Of a DNA stretch of 62,341 bases, positions 18,469 through 27,240 are shown piece after piece. The stretch covers positions 58,632 to 120,972 of the forward strand of contig WASQ01000076.1 of the NCBI GenBank assembly GCA_009712185.1, in the 5' to 3' direction. Made by a program: the position numbers and the translations under genes. How positions within the stretch are numbered: position 1 is the stretch's first letter; each line of letters opens with the position of its first letter. A model generated the notes under the pieces. The model saw nothing but the letters and a program-made list of their open reading frames with translations, was not told where the DNA came from and did no database searches. This DNA comes from Telmatospirillum sp. GTDB taxonomy: Bacteria; Pseudomonadota; Alphaproteobacteria; Rhodospirillales; Magnetospirillaceae.

Positions 18469-21400
18469 ATGGCAACCACTCTCGCCGCCGAAACAACTTT
18501 TGTTACCAATATTTATCAAAACGTTCTGCTTGAACCCGCCTCTCTCGTGACGTCCTCGTCGGCCCAGATCACCTCTTGGGCCACCCTGATCGTCTCGGGC
18601 GTGCTGACCGAACAGCAGGTTCTGACCGACATCACCACCACGGGCACGACCGGCGCCTGGGTCACCAATTATGTGGTGCCGCTGGTGCAGCTCTACGAGG
18701 GCTTCTACCACTCCACGCCCGATATCGCCGGCCTGCAGAACTGGGTTGCTTATTTCTCCTCGACCGCGCCGCTGTCCGCGACCGGTGCCCAGCCGTCCAA
18801 TTATGCGTCGGTGCTCTCCAGCATCGCCCAGGTGTTCGCCAGCAACACCCAGTTCACCGCGACCTACGGCTCCGCCCCGACGGCGCAGGCGTTCGTCACC
18901 GCGCTCTATCAGAACATCCTCGGCCGCGCCCCCGATGCAGCAGGCCTCGCCGGGTATGTCGCCTATCTGACCAGCACCGCCGGCGCGAGCCCGTCTGTTG
19001 CTTCGATGGCCAGCCTGGCCCTCGCCTTCGTGAATTCGGCCGAGGCCAAGGCCGACGCCACCGCGCCGATTCAGGCGTGGCTGCAGGGCGGTGTGAACGG
19101 CAGCTATGCCTCCACCATTCCTGGGATTACCGGTACCCCGGCGGTGACGAATGTTGCGCTGACCACCGGTCAGGACACCGTGTCCCCGGCTGGCAACACG
19201 GCGATCTTCGGCACCTACAATGGCACCGCTGCCACGCAGGCGTCGACGTTCAATGCGGGTGACAGCATCAATGCGACCGGCCTCAACAACACGTTGAACC
19301 TGACCGACATCGGCACGGGCGGCAGCGCCGATTTCAGCAATGTTGCCGGCGTCACCGTTTCGGGCGTGCAGACCCTCAATGTGATTTCCAGTGAGGCTGT
19401 TACGGCCAACACGGCCTCCAGCGTCAATGGTTATTCAGGCCTGACTGCTCTGACGGTCAAGGCTGTCGGCGGGGCCAGCATCACGGCGGCGTCCACCACG
19501 GCCGTGTCCGTGACCGACTCCGCGCTTGGCGCGAGCCATACCGATTCCGTTCTGGGCGGCGGCAATGTCAGCATCACCGCGAGCGGCGCTGCGAACGCAT
19601 CGGCCATCACCGTCGGCAGCGCGACCGCCGCTCCGACCGGCACCGTGACGATCGTTGAAAACGCCTCGTTGTCGACGGCCGCCGGTGCCGCGACCCTGGG
19701 CGCCATCACTGTGACGGGCGGGACCACGGTTTCCATTACCGAAAACCTCGCCAATTCGGATGTGACTGCGGGTAACCTGCTGACCGCGGGTGCGGTCTCG
19801 GTGACCGGCACGGCGACCACCACCAATGTCGTCGTCGCGCAGACCGCGGCGGCCACTGCCACTGCCGGTGTGACGGAAACGGCGGCGATCACTGTCGGTG
19901 CCGGCGGTCTGACCGCGGGCCAGTCCGTGACGATCGGCGGCCTGACCTATACCTCGACAGGTGTGACGACCCAGGCGCAGTTGGAAACCGCGTTTGCCAA
20001 TTTGGCGGCTGGTGCGACCACGGGTGGCGGCGCTGGCACGGGAAGCTATACGGGCACCTTGACCGGGTTCAGCACCGGTGCTGCGGCCGCCCATGTCATC
20101 ACCGCGACTTCGGCGACGAAATTCACCAATGTCACGGATCTGGCCTATACCGACGCCAATGGCGCCCTGACCAGCGTCGTTGAAACGCAGGGCTCTGCCG
20201 GTACGGGCGGGATTGCCAATGGCGCGGTGACGATCACCGACGTCAACGCCGGTAGCACGACGAAGGCGGGAACGATCGCGTCGGTCAGCCTGACCAACTA
20301 TGCGAGCGGTTCTTCGATTTCGTCGAACGCCCTGTCGACCCTGACCATTGCCGGTACCGGAGCGGGCACGCTGTCGCTGACCGATTCGCTGACGACGCCG
20401 ACGATCACCGCGCTGACGCTGAACCTGAACGCCGCGACCGTGAATGCGATCAGCGACGTCAATGCCGAACTGAAGACGTTGAACGTGGTGACCGGCGGCA
20501 CGGCGGCTTCGACCGTCGGCACCTTCACCGACGCCAACCTGACCACCCTCAATGTCTCGGGTAGCCAGGCGTTGACCTTCACCAACGAGCCGGCCAGCCT
20601 CACGGCCATCAACGTCAGCGGCGCGGCGGGCTTGACCATCTCGTTGGATCCGACGGCGACGACCTTCACCTCGACCAGCACCGGGTCGGATGTGATCACG
20701 ATCACCAAGGCGGCGACCAAGACCATCACGGGCAACGGAACGGCCGGCGAGGAACTCGTCTGGAACGCCGACGCCGCTCCGGCCGCGACGGCCTATCTGG
20801 GCACCGTGACCGGTTTCAAGGTGTTCGGGCTCGGTGGCTCTGTGGCGACGACCGGCAACGACATCTTCGATATGAGCAAGATCACCGGATTCACCGCCCT
20901 TGATGTCCAGGCGAATGCTCATACCAACACCATCCAGTTCACCAACGTCACCGCGGCCACGCCTCTGTCGATCGACGGCGCCTTCGCCGGTACGCTGGTG
21001 TATCAGACGGCGGATACCGCCGGTGCCACCGACAGCCTCGCGCTGACCCTCGGTGCGGCGGCGAACAAGGCCGGCTTCACTGTCGCTGCTCTGACTGTTG
21101 AAGACAGCCAGTTGAACGGCATTGGTAACCTGACCATTACCAGCAATGCCTCCAACACCAGTGCCAACAACATCATTACGACCTTGCAGGATGCGTCTCT
21201 GACGAACCTGACCCTGGCCGGCACCGGTGGCCTGACGATCTCCAACGGCCTGACCACCAATGCCGCCAGCCTGTCGATCAACGCGATCAGCAGCGGTAAG
21301 GGCGGTCTGGTCTTCTCGACGGGCATCACCGATACCCACCTGACCTCCCTGACCCTGACCGGTACCGACGCCATCAATCTCGGTACGATCACGGACGGAA

Positions 21401-22050
21401 CGTCGGGCATCACGGTCAACGGTTCGGCGGCGAATGCCGGTGTTACCCTGACCCTGGCGGGTGCGACCTCGTCGGGGCATACCGACAGCATCACGCTCGG
21501 CAACGGCACCAATGTCGTCACCGACTCCGCCGCCCTGGCCGGCTCGACCGTCAACATCACCGTTGGAACGGGTGCCAACACCATTACCCTCGGCGCGGCG
21601 GCGACCAACAATGTGACCTTTGGTGCCCACAGCACCACGGCGACCATTGACACTGTCAATGTGGCGGCCTCCACCTCCACCTCTGTTGTTCCGACGGCGA
21701 TCCTGACTGGCCTGAACGCTAACGGCGTCGACACCATCCACTTCCTGGGTGATGGCGGCAACGGTGCGACGGGCGCGATCGTTGCGTTCACGACGGCGCA
21801 GATCAACACTTACGGCAACAATCCGACCGATCTGGCCGGCGCGATCGCCGGAGTGCTGTCCGCGACTGGCGGTAACCTGGCGCAGCACGCCATTGCCGAG
21901 TTCCAGTTCCAGGGCAATACCTACTTCGTGGAACATGCCGGTGCGGGGCACACCTTCGCCGCTGGCGACACCGTGGTCGAACTGACCGGTCTGAACACCT
22001 TCACGACCGCCACCAGTGCGACGGCGGGCGTTCTGCATCTGCTTGGCTAA
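18469..22050 (+). CDS. Large DUF4214 / S-layer-like secreted protein
   Basis: A 1193-residue, Cys-free, strongly acidic surface protein with about eleven Lys and a single Arg. The N-terminal about 200 residues are helical with DUF4214-like repeats (LYEGFYHSTPDIAGLQNWV; LYQNILGRAPDAAGLAGYV). The rest is Thr/Ser/Ala/Gly/Asn-rich beta-repeat sequence, consistent with a beta-helix or stacked-sheet surface protein. There is no Sec signal peptide. The C-terminus is hydrophobic (VLHLLG), as in type I substrates. Canonical RTX nonapeptides are not obvious, although GTGANTITLG-type strands occur. ATG 18469 has AGGAG 7 bp upstream. Placement after a complete type I exporter, and followed by SapC-family genes, makes it the likely exported S-layer protein or adhesin. 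A strong terminator follows. Confidence 0.88.
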   Translation: MATTLAAETTFVTNIYQNVLLEPASLVTSSSAQITSWATLIVSGVLTEQQVLTDITTTGTTGAWVTNYVVPLVQLYEGFYHSTPDIAGLQNWVAYFSSTAPLSATGAQPSNYASVLSSIAQVFASNTQFTATYGSAPTAQAFVTALYQNILGRAPDAAGLAGYVAYLTSTAGASPSVASMASLALAFVNSAEAKADATAPIQAWLQGGVNGSYASTIPGITGTPAVTNVALTTGQDTVSPAGNTAIFGTYNGTAATQASTFNAGDSINATGLNNTLNLTDIGTGGSADFSNVAGVTVSGVQTLNVISSEAVTANTASSVNGYSGLTALTVKAVGGASITAASTTAVSVTDSALGASHTDSVLGGGNVSITASGAANASAITVGSATAAPTGTVTIVENASLSTAAGAATLGAITVTGGTTVSITENLANSDVTAGNLLTAGAVSVTGTATTTNVVVAQTAAATATAGVTETAAITVGAGGLTAGQSVTIGGLTYTSTGVTTQAQLETAFANLAAGATTGGGAGTGSYTGTLTGFSTGAAAAHVITATSATKFTNVTDLAYTDANGALTSVVETQGSAGTGGIANGAVTITDVNAGSTTKAGTIASVSLTNYASGSSISSNALSTLTIAGTGAGTLSLTDSLTTPTITALTLNLNAATVNAISDVNAELKTLNVVTGGTAASTVGTFTDANLTTLNVSGSQALTFTNEPASLTAINVSGAAGLTISLDPTATTFTSTSTGSDVITITKAATKTITGNGTAGEELVWNADAAPAATAYLGTVTGFKVFGLGGSVATTGNDIFDMSKITGFTALDVQANAHTNTIQFTNVTAATPLSIDGAFAGTLVYQTADTAGATDSLALTLGAAANKAGFTVAALTVEDSQLNGIGNLTITSNASNTSANNIITTLQDASLTNLTLAGTGGLTISNGLTTNAASLSINAISSGKGGLVFSTGITDTHLTSLTLTGTDAINLGTITDGTSGITVNGSAANAGVTLTLAGATSSGHTDSITLGNGTNVVTDSAALAGSTVNITVGTGANTITLGAAATNNVTFGAHSTTATIDTVNVAASTSTSVVPTAILTGLNANGVDTIHFLGDGGNGATGAIVAFTTAQINTYGNNPTDLAGAIAGVLSATGGNLAQHAIAEFQFQGNTYFVEHAGAGHTFAAGDTVVELTGLNTFTTATSATAGVLHLLG

Positions 22051-22093
22051 TATCAACGTCCGGGCGTAAATGCCCGGGGTGATAGCGGGAGGA

Positions 22094-22123
22094 CCCCCGC
22101 CGGGAAACCGGCGGGGGTTTTCT
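22094..22123 (+). terminator. Rho-independent terminator after the surface-protein gene
   Basis: A 10-bp perfect GC stem (CCCCCGCCGG/CCGGCGGGGG) with a GAAA tetraloop is followed by TTTTCTC. A smaller hairpin (CCGGGC...GCCCGG, 22060-22077) precedes it. It is a textbook intrinsic terminator and isolates the highly expressed gene from the SapC gene downstream. Confidence 0.9.
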
Positions 22124-22327
22124 CAACAAAAATAGTAACGTATCCATCAGTGGGCGGATCAGGTCATATCCGTTTCGCCGCGAAGCCTGCGGCCGTGTTT
22201 TCCGGTGTCATCCCGGGGGCGTGGACATGACCGCGGCCGCTCCTCTATCGACGGGGTGTTAAATGTGCGGCCGAAGGTCCGCATGGGTTCACCGCGTCTT
22301 TGATGTCAGGAATAAGGAGCCGTTCGC

Positions 22328-23119
22328 ATGTCCAATGTCGTCGTCGTTTCACATGACGCCTTTGGCGCCAGAAAGTGGCTGCGATTCTCCAATTTTGCTT
22401 TTGCTGCCCGCCAATCTGTCGTTCCTGTTCTGGCGACTGAAATGGCGAACGCGGCAATGGTGTTCCCTTTAGCCTTTGCTCCGCGGGGAGATACGTTCGA
22501 ATTGGTTGCCGTTCTGGGATTGGCCCCGGAACAGAATCTCTTCGTTGCGCCGGACGGCCGCTGGCTGGCCGGTTATGTCCCGTCTGTCTTGCGGAGTCAT
22601 CCCTTTCAAATCGCGACCGCGCCAGATGGGCAGAAAGTCCTGTGCGTCGACGTCGACAGCGGTCTGGTTGTCGACGGACACTCAGGAATGGGCGAGCGTT
22701 TTTTTGAGGAAAATGGCTCTCTGAGTGCGGCGTTGCAGTCCGTGGTTGATTTTCTTGCTCAGCGGGAAAACGGGATCGCGATTACCGCGGCGGCATGTGC
22801 GGCCCTACAGGAACAGGGGCTGATCGTACCTTGGAATATTACGATTCAGCGTGGCGATGCGCAGCAAAAGATCGAAGGACTTTTCAGAATCGATGAAACG
22901 ATCCTGGAATCTTTGCCAGATCAATCATTTGTATTGCTTAGGAAAAGTGTCGCTCTTCCATTGGCGTATTCACAAATGCTTTCGATGCACCATCTTTCAC
23001 TTCTTGGGAAGTTGGGGCAGGCAAGGGAGCAGGAAGCCGCCAGAAGCCAGGCGGCCCACCAAATGCCTCTTTCAGGCGACATCGATCTGTCCATATTGAC
23101 CAACAGGAAAAATCGGTAA
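22328..23119 (+). CDS. SapC family protein (first copy)
   Basis: A 263-residue protein of the SapC family. It shows the usual succession: an N-terminal FAFAARQSVVPVLATEMANA segment, LVAVLGLAPEQNLFVAPDGRWLAGYVPSVLR (in parts: LGLAPEQNLFV, GRWLAGYVPSVLR, PFQIA) and a Val-rich VDVDSGLVV strand. SapC genes accompany the S-layer secretion genes sapDEF in Campylobacter; their biochemical role is unknown. AAGGAG at 22314-22319 gives good spacing to ATG 22328. It follows the terminator of the surface-protein gene by about 200 bp, so it has its own transcript, possibly with the methyltransferase gene 162 bp on. Its codon use is somewhat less GC-rich than that of the glycan genes. Confidence 0.85.
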   Translation: MSNVVVVSHDAFGARKWLRFSNFAFAARQSVVPVLATEMANAAMVFPLAFAPRGDTFELVAVLGLAPEQNLFVAPDGRWLAGYVPSVLRSHPFQIATAPDGQKVLCVDVDSGLVVDGHSGMGERFFEENGSLSAALQSVVDFLAQRENGIAITAAACAALQEQGLIVPWNITIQRGDAQQKIEGLFRIDETILESLPDQSFVLLRKSVALPLAYSQMLSMHHLSLLGKLGQAREQEAARSQAAHQMPLSGDIDLSILTNRKNR

Positions 23120-23281
23120 GGCCAACGCCGGGCCAGGAGAGCCTGCGAACCTAACCGGGGAACAGGAGGCCAGGCTGCCTCGATGTTCGGGCAGATCAAC
23201 ATGCACCGTTATTATATTTCTATGGGAAATTCTCGGGTGGCACAGGTATTATCTGTCGAAATCTCATGACAGGGGGGGTAT

Positions 23282-24817
23282 ATGTCCGATTGGACGTCTG
23301 GCTATGTCGCCGATATCGGCTATACATTCGGGTATTACGGGGAACTGAATCCGCTCCGCGTGAGACTGGCGTTTCTTAATGCCGGTATTGTCTGTCCCGA
23401 TATCGCTGTGGCCTGTGAGCTGGGATTTGGACAGGGACTGAGTGCCAATATTCATGCCGCGGCATCATCCATTGCCTGGCATGGGACCGATTTCAATCCG
23501 GCCCAGGCCGCCTTTGCCCGCGAGATTGCACAGGCGTCCGGCGCCGCAGCGAATCTTTACGATGAATCTTTTGCCGAATTCTGCGCCCGCGAAGATCTTC
23601 CAGATTTTGATTATATCGGTCTGCACGGTATCTGGAGTTGGATTTCGCTCGATAATCAGAAAACTATTATCGAATTCCTTCGCCGCAAGCTGAAAGTCGG
23701 CGGTATCCTTTACATCAGTTATAACACCCTACCCGGGTGGGCTTCGATGGTGCCAATGCGCCATCTGTTGACCCAACATGCGGAGGTTATGGCGGCTCCT
23801 GGTCGCGGCACCGTTTCACGCATTGATGCGGCGCTGGATTTTGCCGGTAAATTTCTGGCGACCAATCCGGCTTACGGCCGCGCCAATCCTCAAATCGTTG
23901 AGCGGATGAAAGGGGTGGCGACGCAGAACAGGCATTATCTCGCTCACGAATATTTCAATCGCGACTGGACGCCGATCCATTTTGCCGAGATGGCGGAACA
24001 ACTGGCGCCGGCGAAACTGACATATGCCTGTTCCGCCCATTATCTGAGCCATGTTGACGGGATCAATCTCACCGCCGAGCAACAGGCGTTTCTGCTCGAT
24101 ATCCCTGACGCCATGTTTCGGGAAAGTGTGCGAGATTTCATTATCAATCAGCAATTCCGGCGCGACTATTGGGTGAAGGGCGCCCGCAGATTGTCAAGGC
24201 TGGAGCAGGCGGAAGGACTTCGCAACCAGCGGGTCGTGTTGGCGGTGCCGCGTACCAACGTTTCTCTCAAAACGGTCGGGGCATTGGGCGAAGCGACCTT
24301 GCAGGACAGCATTTACGCTCCCATCATCGATATCCTTGCTGATTACAAACCAAAGGCCGTTGGCGAGGTGGAACGCCTTCTTCATAGCAAGGGGATCGCG
24401 TTTTCCCAGATGGTTCAGGCATTGCTTGTGCTGACCGGCAACGGTGACGTTGTGGCCGTCCAGGAGGACGCTGCCATCGGCAAAGCCAAAGGGCGCACGA
24501 CAAAACTCAACCATTATCTGATGCAGAAGGCGCGGGGAAGCGGAGATATCAGCTTTCTCGCCAGTCCGGTCAGTGGTGGTGGCGTTGCCGTCGGGCGGTT
24601 CCAGCAACTTTTCCTGTCGGCTCTATTCCAGGGGCGAAAGACTCCCTCCGAGTGGGCGGAGTTCGTGTGGCAGGTTCTTTCCGCGCAGGGGCAGTCCCTT
24701 GCCAGGGATGGCAAAACGTTGAGCAGCGCTGAGGAAAACCTTGCCGAATTGGTTTCGCAGGCCCGTCAGTTCGCCGAAACACAGTTGCCGGTTTTGAGAG
24801 CCCTGGGTGTGGGATGA
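23282..24817 (+). CDS. Methyltransferase with PF10119 regulatory domain
   Basis: A 511-residue protein. The N-terminal Rossmann-type SAM-binding domain has motif I at ELGFGQG (46-52), an acidic strand end at HGTDFNPAQAAFA, and FDYIGLHGIWSWIS. The middle (about 210-300) matches the methyltransferase regulatory domain pattern (FAEMAEQLAPAKLTYACSAHYL; DFIINQQFRRDYWVKG). A helical C-terminal domain follows. Rickettsia lysine methyltransferases that modify the surface protein OmpB have this architecture, to my knowledge. Lying between two SapC genes and behind the S-layer-like gene, it is a candidate for modifying the secreted surface protein on Lys residues. The substrate is inferred. A run of Gs before ATG 23282 acts as the ribosome site. 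Confidence 0.82.
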   Translation: MSDWTSGYVADIGYTFGYYGELNPLRVRLAFLNAGIVCPDIAVACELGFGQGLSANIHAAASSIAWHGTDFNPAQAAFAREIAQASGAAANLYDESFAEFCAREDLPDFDYIGLHGIWSWISLDNQKTIIEFLRRKLKVGGILYISYNTLPGWASMVPMRHLLTQHAEVMAAPGRGTVSRIDAALDFAGKFLATNPAYGRANPQIVERMKGVATQNRHYLAHEYFNRDWTPIHFAEMAEQLAPAKLTYACSAHYLSHVDGINLTAEQQAFLLDIPDAMFRESVRDFIINQQFRRDYWVKGARRLSRLEQAEGLRNQRVVLAVPRTNVSLKTVGALGEATLQDSIYAPIIDILADYKPKAVGEVERLLHSKGIAFSQMVQALLVLTGNGDVVAVQEDAAIGKAKGRTTKLNHYLMQKARGSGDISFLASPVSGGGVAVGRFQQLFLSALFQGRKTPSEWAEFVWQVLSAQGQSLARDGKTLSSAEENLAELVSQARQFAETQLPVLRALGVG

Positions 24818-25017
24818 CCCGATCCGCGGCGATCGGGAAAGGGCGATCCTGAGGCGCCTGAATATCCTCCGTTTTGCGGATGGGCGTTGCCTGCATCGCA
24901 GTTTTCCTTGCCATTTGCCGCCTTGTACAGCAACATTGCAACATCGTCTTTACCCCTTGGCGCAGCCGGCCATTTTCGGCTAAACCATCGTCGTCGTCAT
25001 TATCAGGGTTTTGTCCC

Positions 25018-25734
25018 ATGGCTTTCATTCCCGTTACCCGTGAGCAGCACAGTGGAAAATTCCTGCTCCCGCTTTCGTCCTTCGCGCATGCCGCCAAAAG
25101 CGCCGCCGTCGAGGTGGTCCTGGGCGAATTGGCGCAGGTGACCGCCTGCTATCCGATGTTCTTCATCCGGCAAGGGGAGGGGTACCATCTGGTCGCGCTG
25201 TTGGGCATGAAGCAGGGCGAAAATCTGTATGTGGATCGCGCCGGCCGCTGGACCGGCCTTTATGTTCCGGCCATGTTGCGGGCTTATCCTTTCACCATGG
25301 TCCCCCAGAACGGGCAACTCTCCGTTTTCTATGACGAGGCGTCCGGACTGCTGTCGGACAAGGAGGGAGAGCCCCTGTTCGGGACCGGAGAGGGGGAACC
25401 GAACGGTCCCCTGGCCCGCGCGATCAAACTGCTGACGGAACTGAACCTGGACGGCGAACGAACCGCGAAACTGGCGAAGCAGTTGGCCGACTACGGCCTT
25501 CTGAAGGCCGCGACCCTGAAAATGGATCGGAGCGGCCAGCCCGGTGAGGCGTTGGACGGCATTTTCGCCGTCGACGAGGCTGCCCTGGGTGGCCTGGGGG
25601 ATGAGGCGTTCCTCGGCCTGCGCCGCAGCGGCGCACTGATCCTGGCCCATGCCCAGATGCTGTCGCTGGGACAGCTTGGCCGTCTTCAGGCGGAGGCGAA
25701 CATCCGCGACCGGGACAACGCCCGGCTTTCATGA
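25018..25734 (+). CDS. SapC family protein (second copy)
   Basis: A 238-residue SapC-family protein, paralogous to the one at 22328. It shares the pattern VVLGELAQVTACYPMFF, LLGMKQGENLYVDRAGRWTGLYVPAMLRAYPF (in parts: LLGMKQGENLYV, GRWTGLYVPAMLR) and a SLGQLGRLQ helix near the end. The two copies are clearly diverged. ATG 25018 was chosen because family similarity begins there. Its stop overlaps the start of the next gene by 4 bp (ATGA), so the two are co-translated. Function is unknown beyond association with S-layer loci. Confidence 0.85.
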   Translation: MAFIPVTREQHSGKFLLPLSSFAHAAKSAAVEVVLGELAQVTACYPMFFIRQGEGYHLVALLGMKQGENLYVDRAGRWTGLYVPAMLRAYPFTMVPQNGQLSVFYDEASGLLSDKEGEPLFGTGEGEPNGPLARAIKLLTELNLDGERTAKLAKQLADYGLLKAATLKMDRSGQPGEALDGIFAVDEAALGGLGDEAFLGLRRSGALILAHAQMLSLGQLGRLQAEANIRDRDNARLS

Positions 25735-26411
25735 CAGCCGCGGAAAACGGAACGGATCCGGTTCTCGTCGTCAAAACCATCGATTTTGGGTATGACGACG
25801 ACGCCGACCGTCTGTTTCTCGATTGCACCGACCATGTGTCGGTGCGGCGTCTGTGGTTGACGCGGCGCCTGACCCGGCGCCTTCTCGCGGCTTTCGCCGG
25901 TGCGCTGGAACGGTCAAGCCCGGCGGTGCGCAAGGCGCCGGCCGATGCCCGCCAGGAAGTCATGGCGATGGAGCATCTGATGTCGCTGGCGGTCCAGCCT
26001 CCCGCCACTCCGCCAGTCTCGTCCACTCCACCGGTCTCTTCCGGTTCGTCGCTCTCGTCCGGTGCGCCAGTGTCTTCCGGCGCCGGCGAATCTCCGGGGG
26101 TCGGGCATCACGCGGGGGAGAACGCCGATCGGGCGGAGGGAGGGGCCGGGACGCTGTCGGCGGAACGTCGCGAGGCGGCGCTGGTGTCCCGGATCGATGT
26201 CGAGATCCATCCCGCCGAATTCCGCCTGCTGCTCCATTCCGCCGACCGGCCTTTGGCCTCGGTCGGGTTGAACCGGGGCGAGGTGCACAAGGTTCTGGCC
26301 GCGCTCGATCACTGGGCGCGGGTCGCGGAATGGGACATCGCCGCGGCCGCCGGGTGGCTGGACGGGGCGGAACGCGCGGCGGTCTCCGTTGTCGGCCGCA
26401 ACGCCTCGTGA
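25731..26411 (+). CDS. Hypothetical protein with Pro/Ser linker
   Basis: A 226-residue protein I do not recognise. It has a small N-terminal domain (residues 1 to about 90; FGYDDDADRLFLDCTD, basic helix WLTRRLTRRLLAAFAGALER), a low-complexity Pro/Ser/Gly linker (about 93-130) and a C-terminal domain (about 145-220; RIDVEIHPAEFRLLLHSADRPLA). No signal peptide or TM is evident. It starts inside the stop of the second SapC gene and is followed 13 bp later by the gene at 26425, so three genes form one operon. It may be a cytoplasmic partner of SapC. Confidence 0.6.
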   Translation: MTAAENGTDPVLVVKTIDFGYDDDADRLFLDCTDHVSVRRLWLTRRLTRRLLAAFAGALERSSPAVRKAPADARQEVMAMEHLMSLAVQPPATPPVSSTPPVSSGSSLSSGAPVSSGAGESPGVGHHAGENADRAEGGAGTLSAERREAALVSRIDVEIHPAEFRLLLHSADRPLASVGLNRGEVHKVLAALDHWARVAEWDIAAAAGWLDGAERAAVSVVGRNAS

Positions 26412-26424
26412 AGGAGGAGTGAAC

Positions 26425-26961
26425 ATGACCGGACATCCCGGGGTGGCCCCCCAGCATCTTCTGGCGTTCGGCGCCATCGTCCAGTGGTTCGCCCGCCACG
26501 AATATCTGATGCAGACGGCGATGGCCGGCATCACCGGGACCGATCTGTCCACCATCCTGGTGCTGACCGCCGGCCTGTCCTACACCGCGAAGCGCGACGC
26601 CCTGGCCAGTCTCACCCACACCACCGGCCTGCCGGAGCCGGTGGGCGAGGCCGTGCGGACCTATCTCGACGATCTCAACCGCCACAACGGCCTGCGCAAC
26701 GCGGTCGCCCATTCCATGTGGGTCCCCGGAAGCCGGCCCGATTCGATCAAGCCCATGCGCCTGATCGTGCGGGGCGGCATCGGCAAGCCGGTCGGCCATA
26801 TCGAGGACGAGCGGGACTATCTGGCGGAGGAGCTGTTGCAGGTCGCGACCGACGTGGCCGGAATCTATCAGCGCTTCGTCGAGTTCCTGCTGTCGTCGGG
26901 GCTGGTGCGCGAGGTCGCGGCCCAGACGCTGAAGTCCGATCATCCCCATCCGACGGCATAA
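26425..26961 (+). CDS. Hypothetical helical protein with RxxxxH (HEPN-like) motif
   Basis: A 178-residue all-helical protein. It contains NRHNGLRNAVAHSMW, where RNAVAH fits the Rx4H signature of HEPN-type RNases and of related four-helix proteins. I cannot assign a family. The ribosome site AAGGAGGAG (26411-26419) gives ideal spacing to ATG 26425 and fixes this start over an upstream one at 26389. It ends the SapC operon. Rx4H motifs also occur in non-catalytic helical proteins, so nuclease activity is speculative. No obvious antitoxin neighbour such as MNT is seen. Confidence 0.6.
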   Translation: MTGHPGVAPQHLLAFGAIVQWFARHEYLMQTAMAGITGTDLSTILVLTAGLSYTAKRDALASLTHTTGLPEPVGEAVRTYLDDLNRHNGLRNAVAHSMWVPGSRPDSIKPMRLIVRGGIGKPVGHIEDERDYLAEELLQVATDVAGIYQRFVEFLLSSGLVREVAAQTLKSDHPHPTA

Positions 26962-27240
26962 GTCCGCCCCCATAATCCCGGTGAGCCCCCTTGCCGATTG
27001 CGGGCGACGTCCGGCAGGCCCGCCGGTCCCCCTTTGATGGCCTGTTGATCATAGGGGGCCCGACCGGCCCCAAGCCCCGCGCGCCGGTAACCCGATGTCA
27101 GGGCCCGGTGATGGGAGGATTGGCGGACGGGGATCCGCGCAGGGCTCGGGACGCTCTGCAATCTCTCCTTGACCGGGTTCCCGGGCCCCCCTATTACCGG
27201 TGGATTTATGATGTTTCCATTGGCGGAGCCGGGATCGGTC

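Noticed and set aside
18469-22050. Reading the surface protein as a classical RTX toxin or adhesin
   Set aside because: I looked for GGxGxDxUx nonapeptides and found none in series. The S-layer-like/DUF4214 reading fits better.
19435-22056. An 873-codon open frame antisense to the surface-protein gene
   Set aside because: It is Arg/Gly/Gln-rich and has no domain. It arises because the Thr/Ala/Gly codons of the sense gene lack stops on the other strand. The sense frame has the ribosome site, promoter and terminator.
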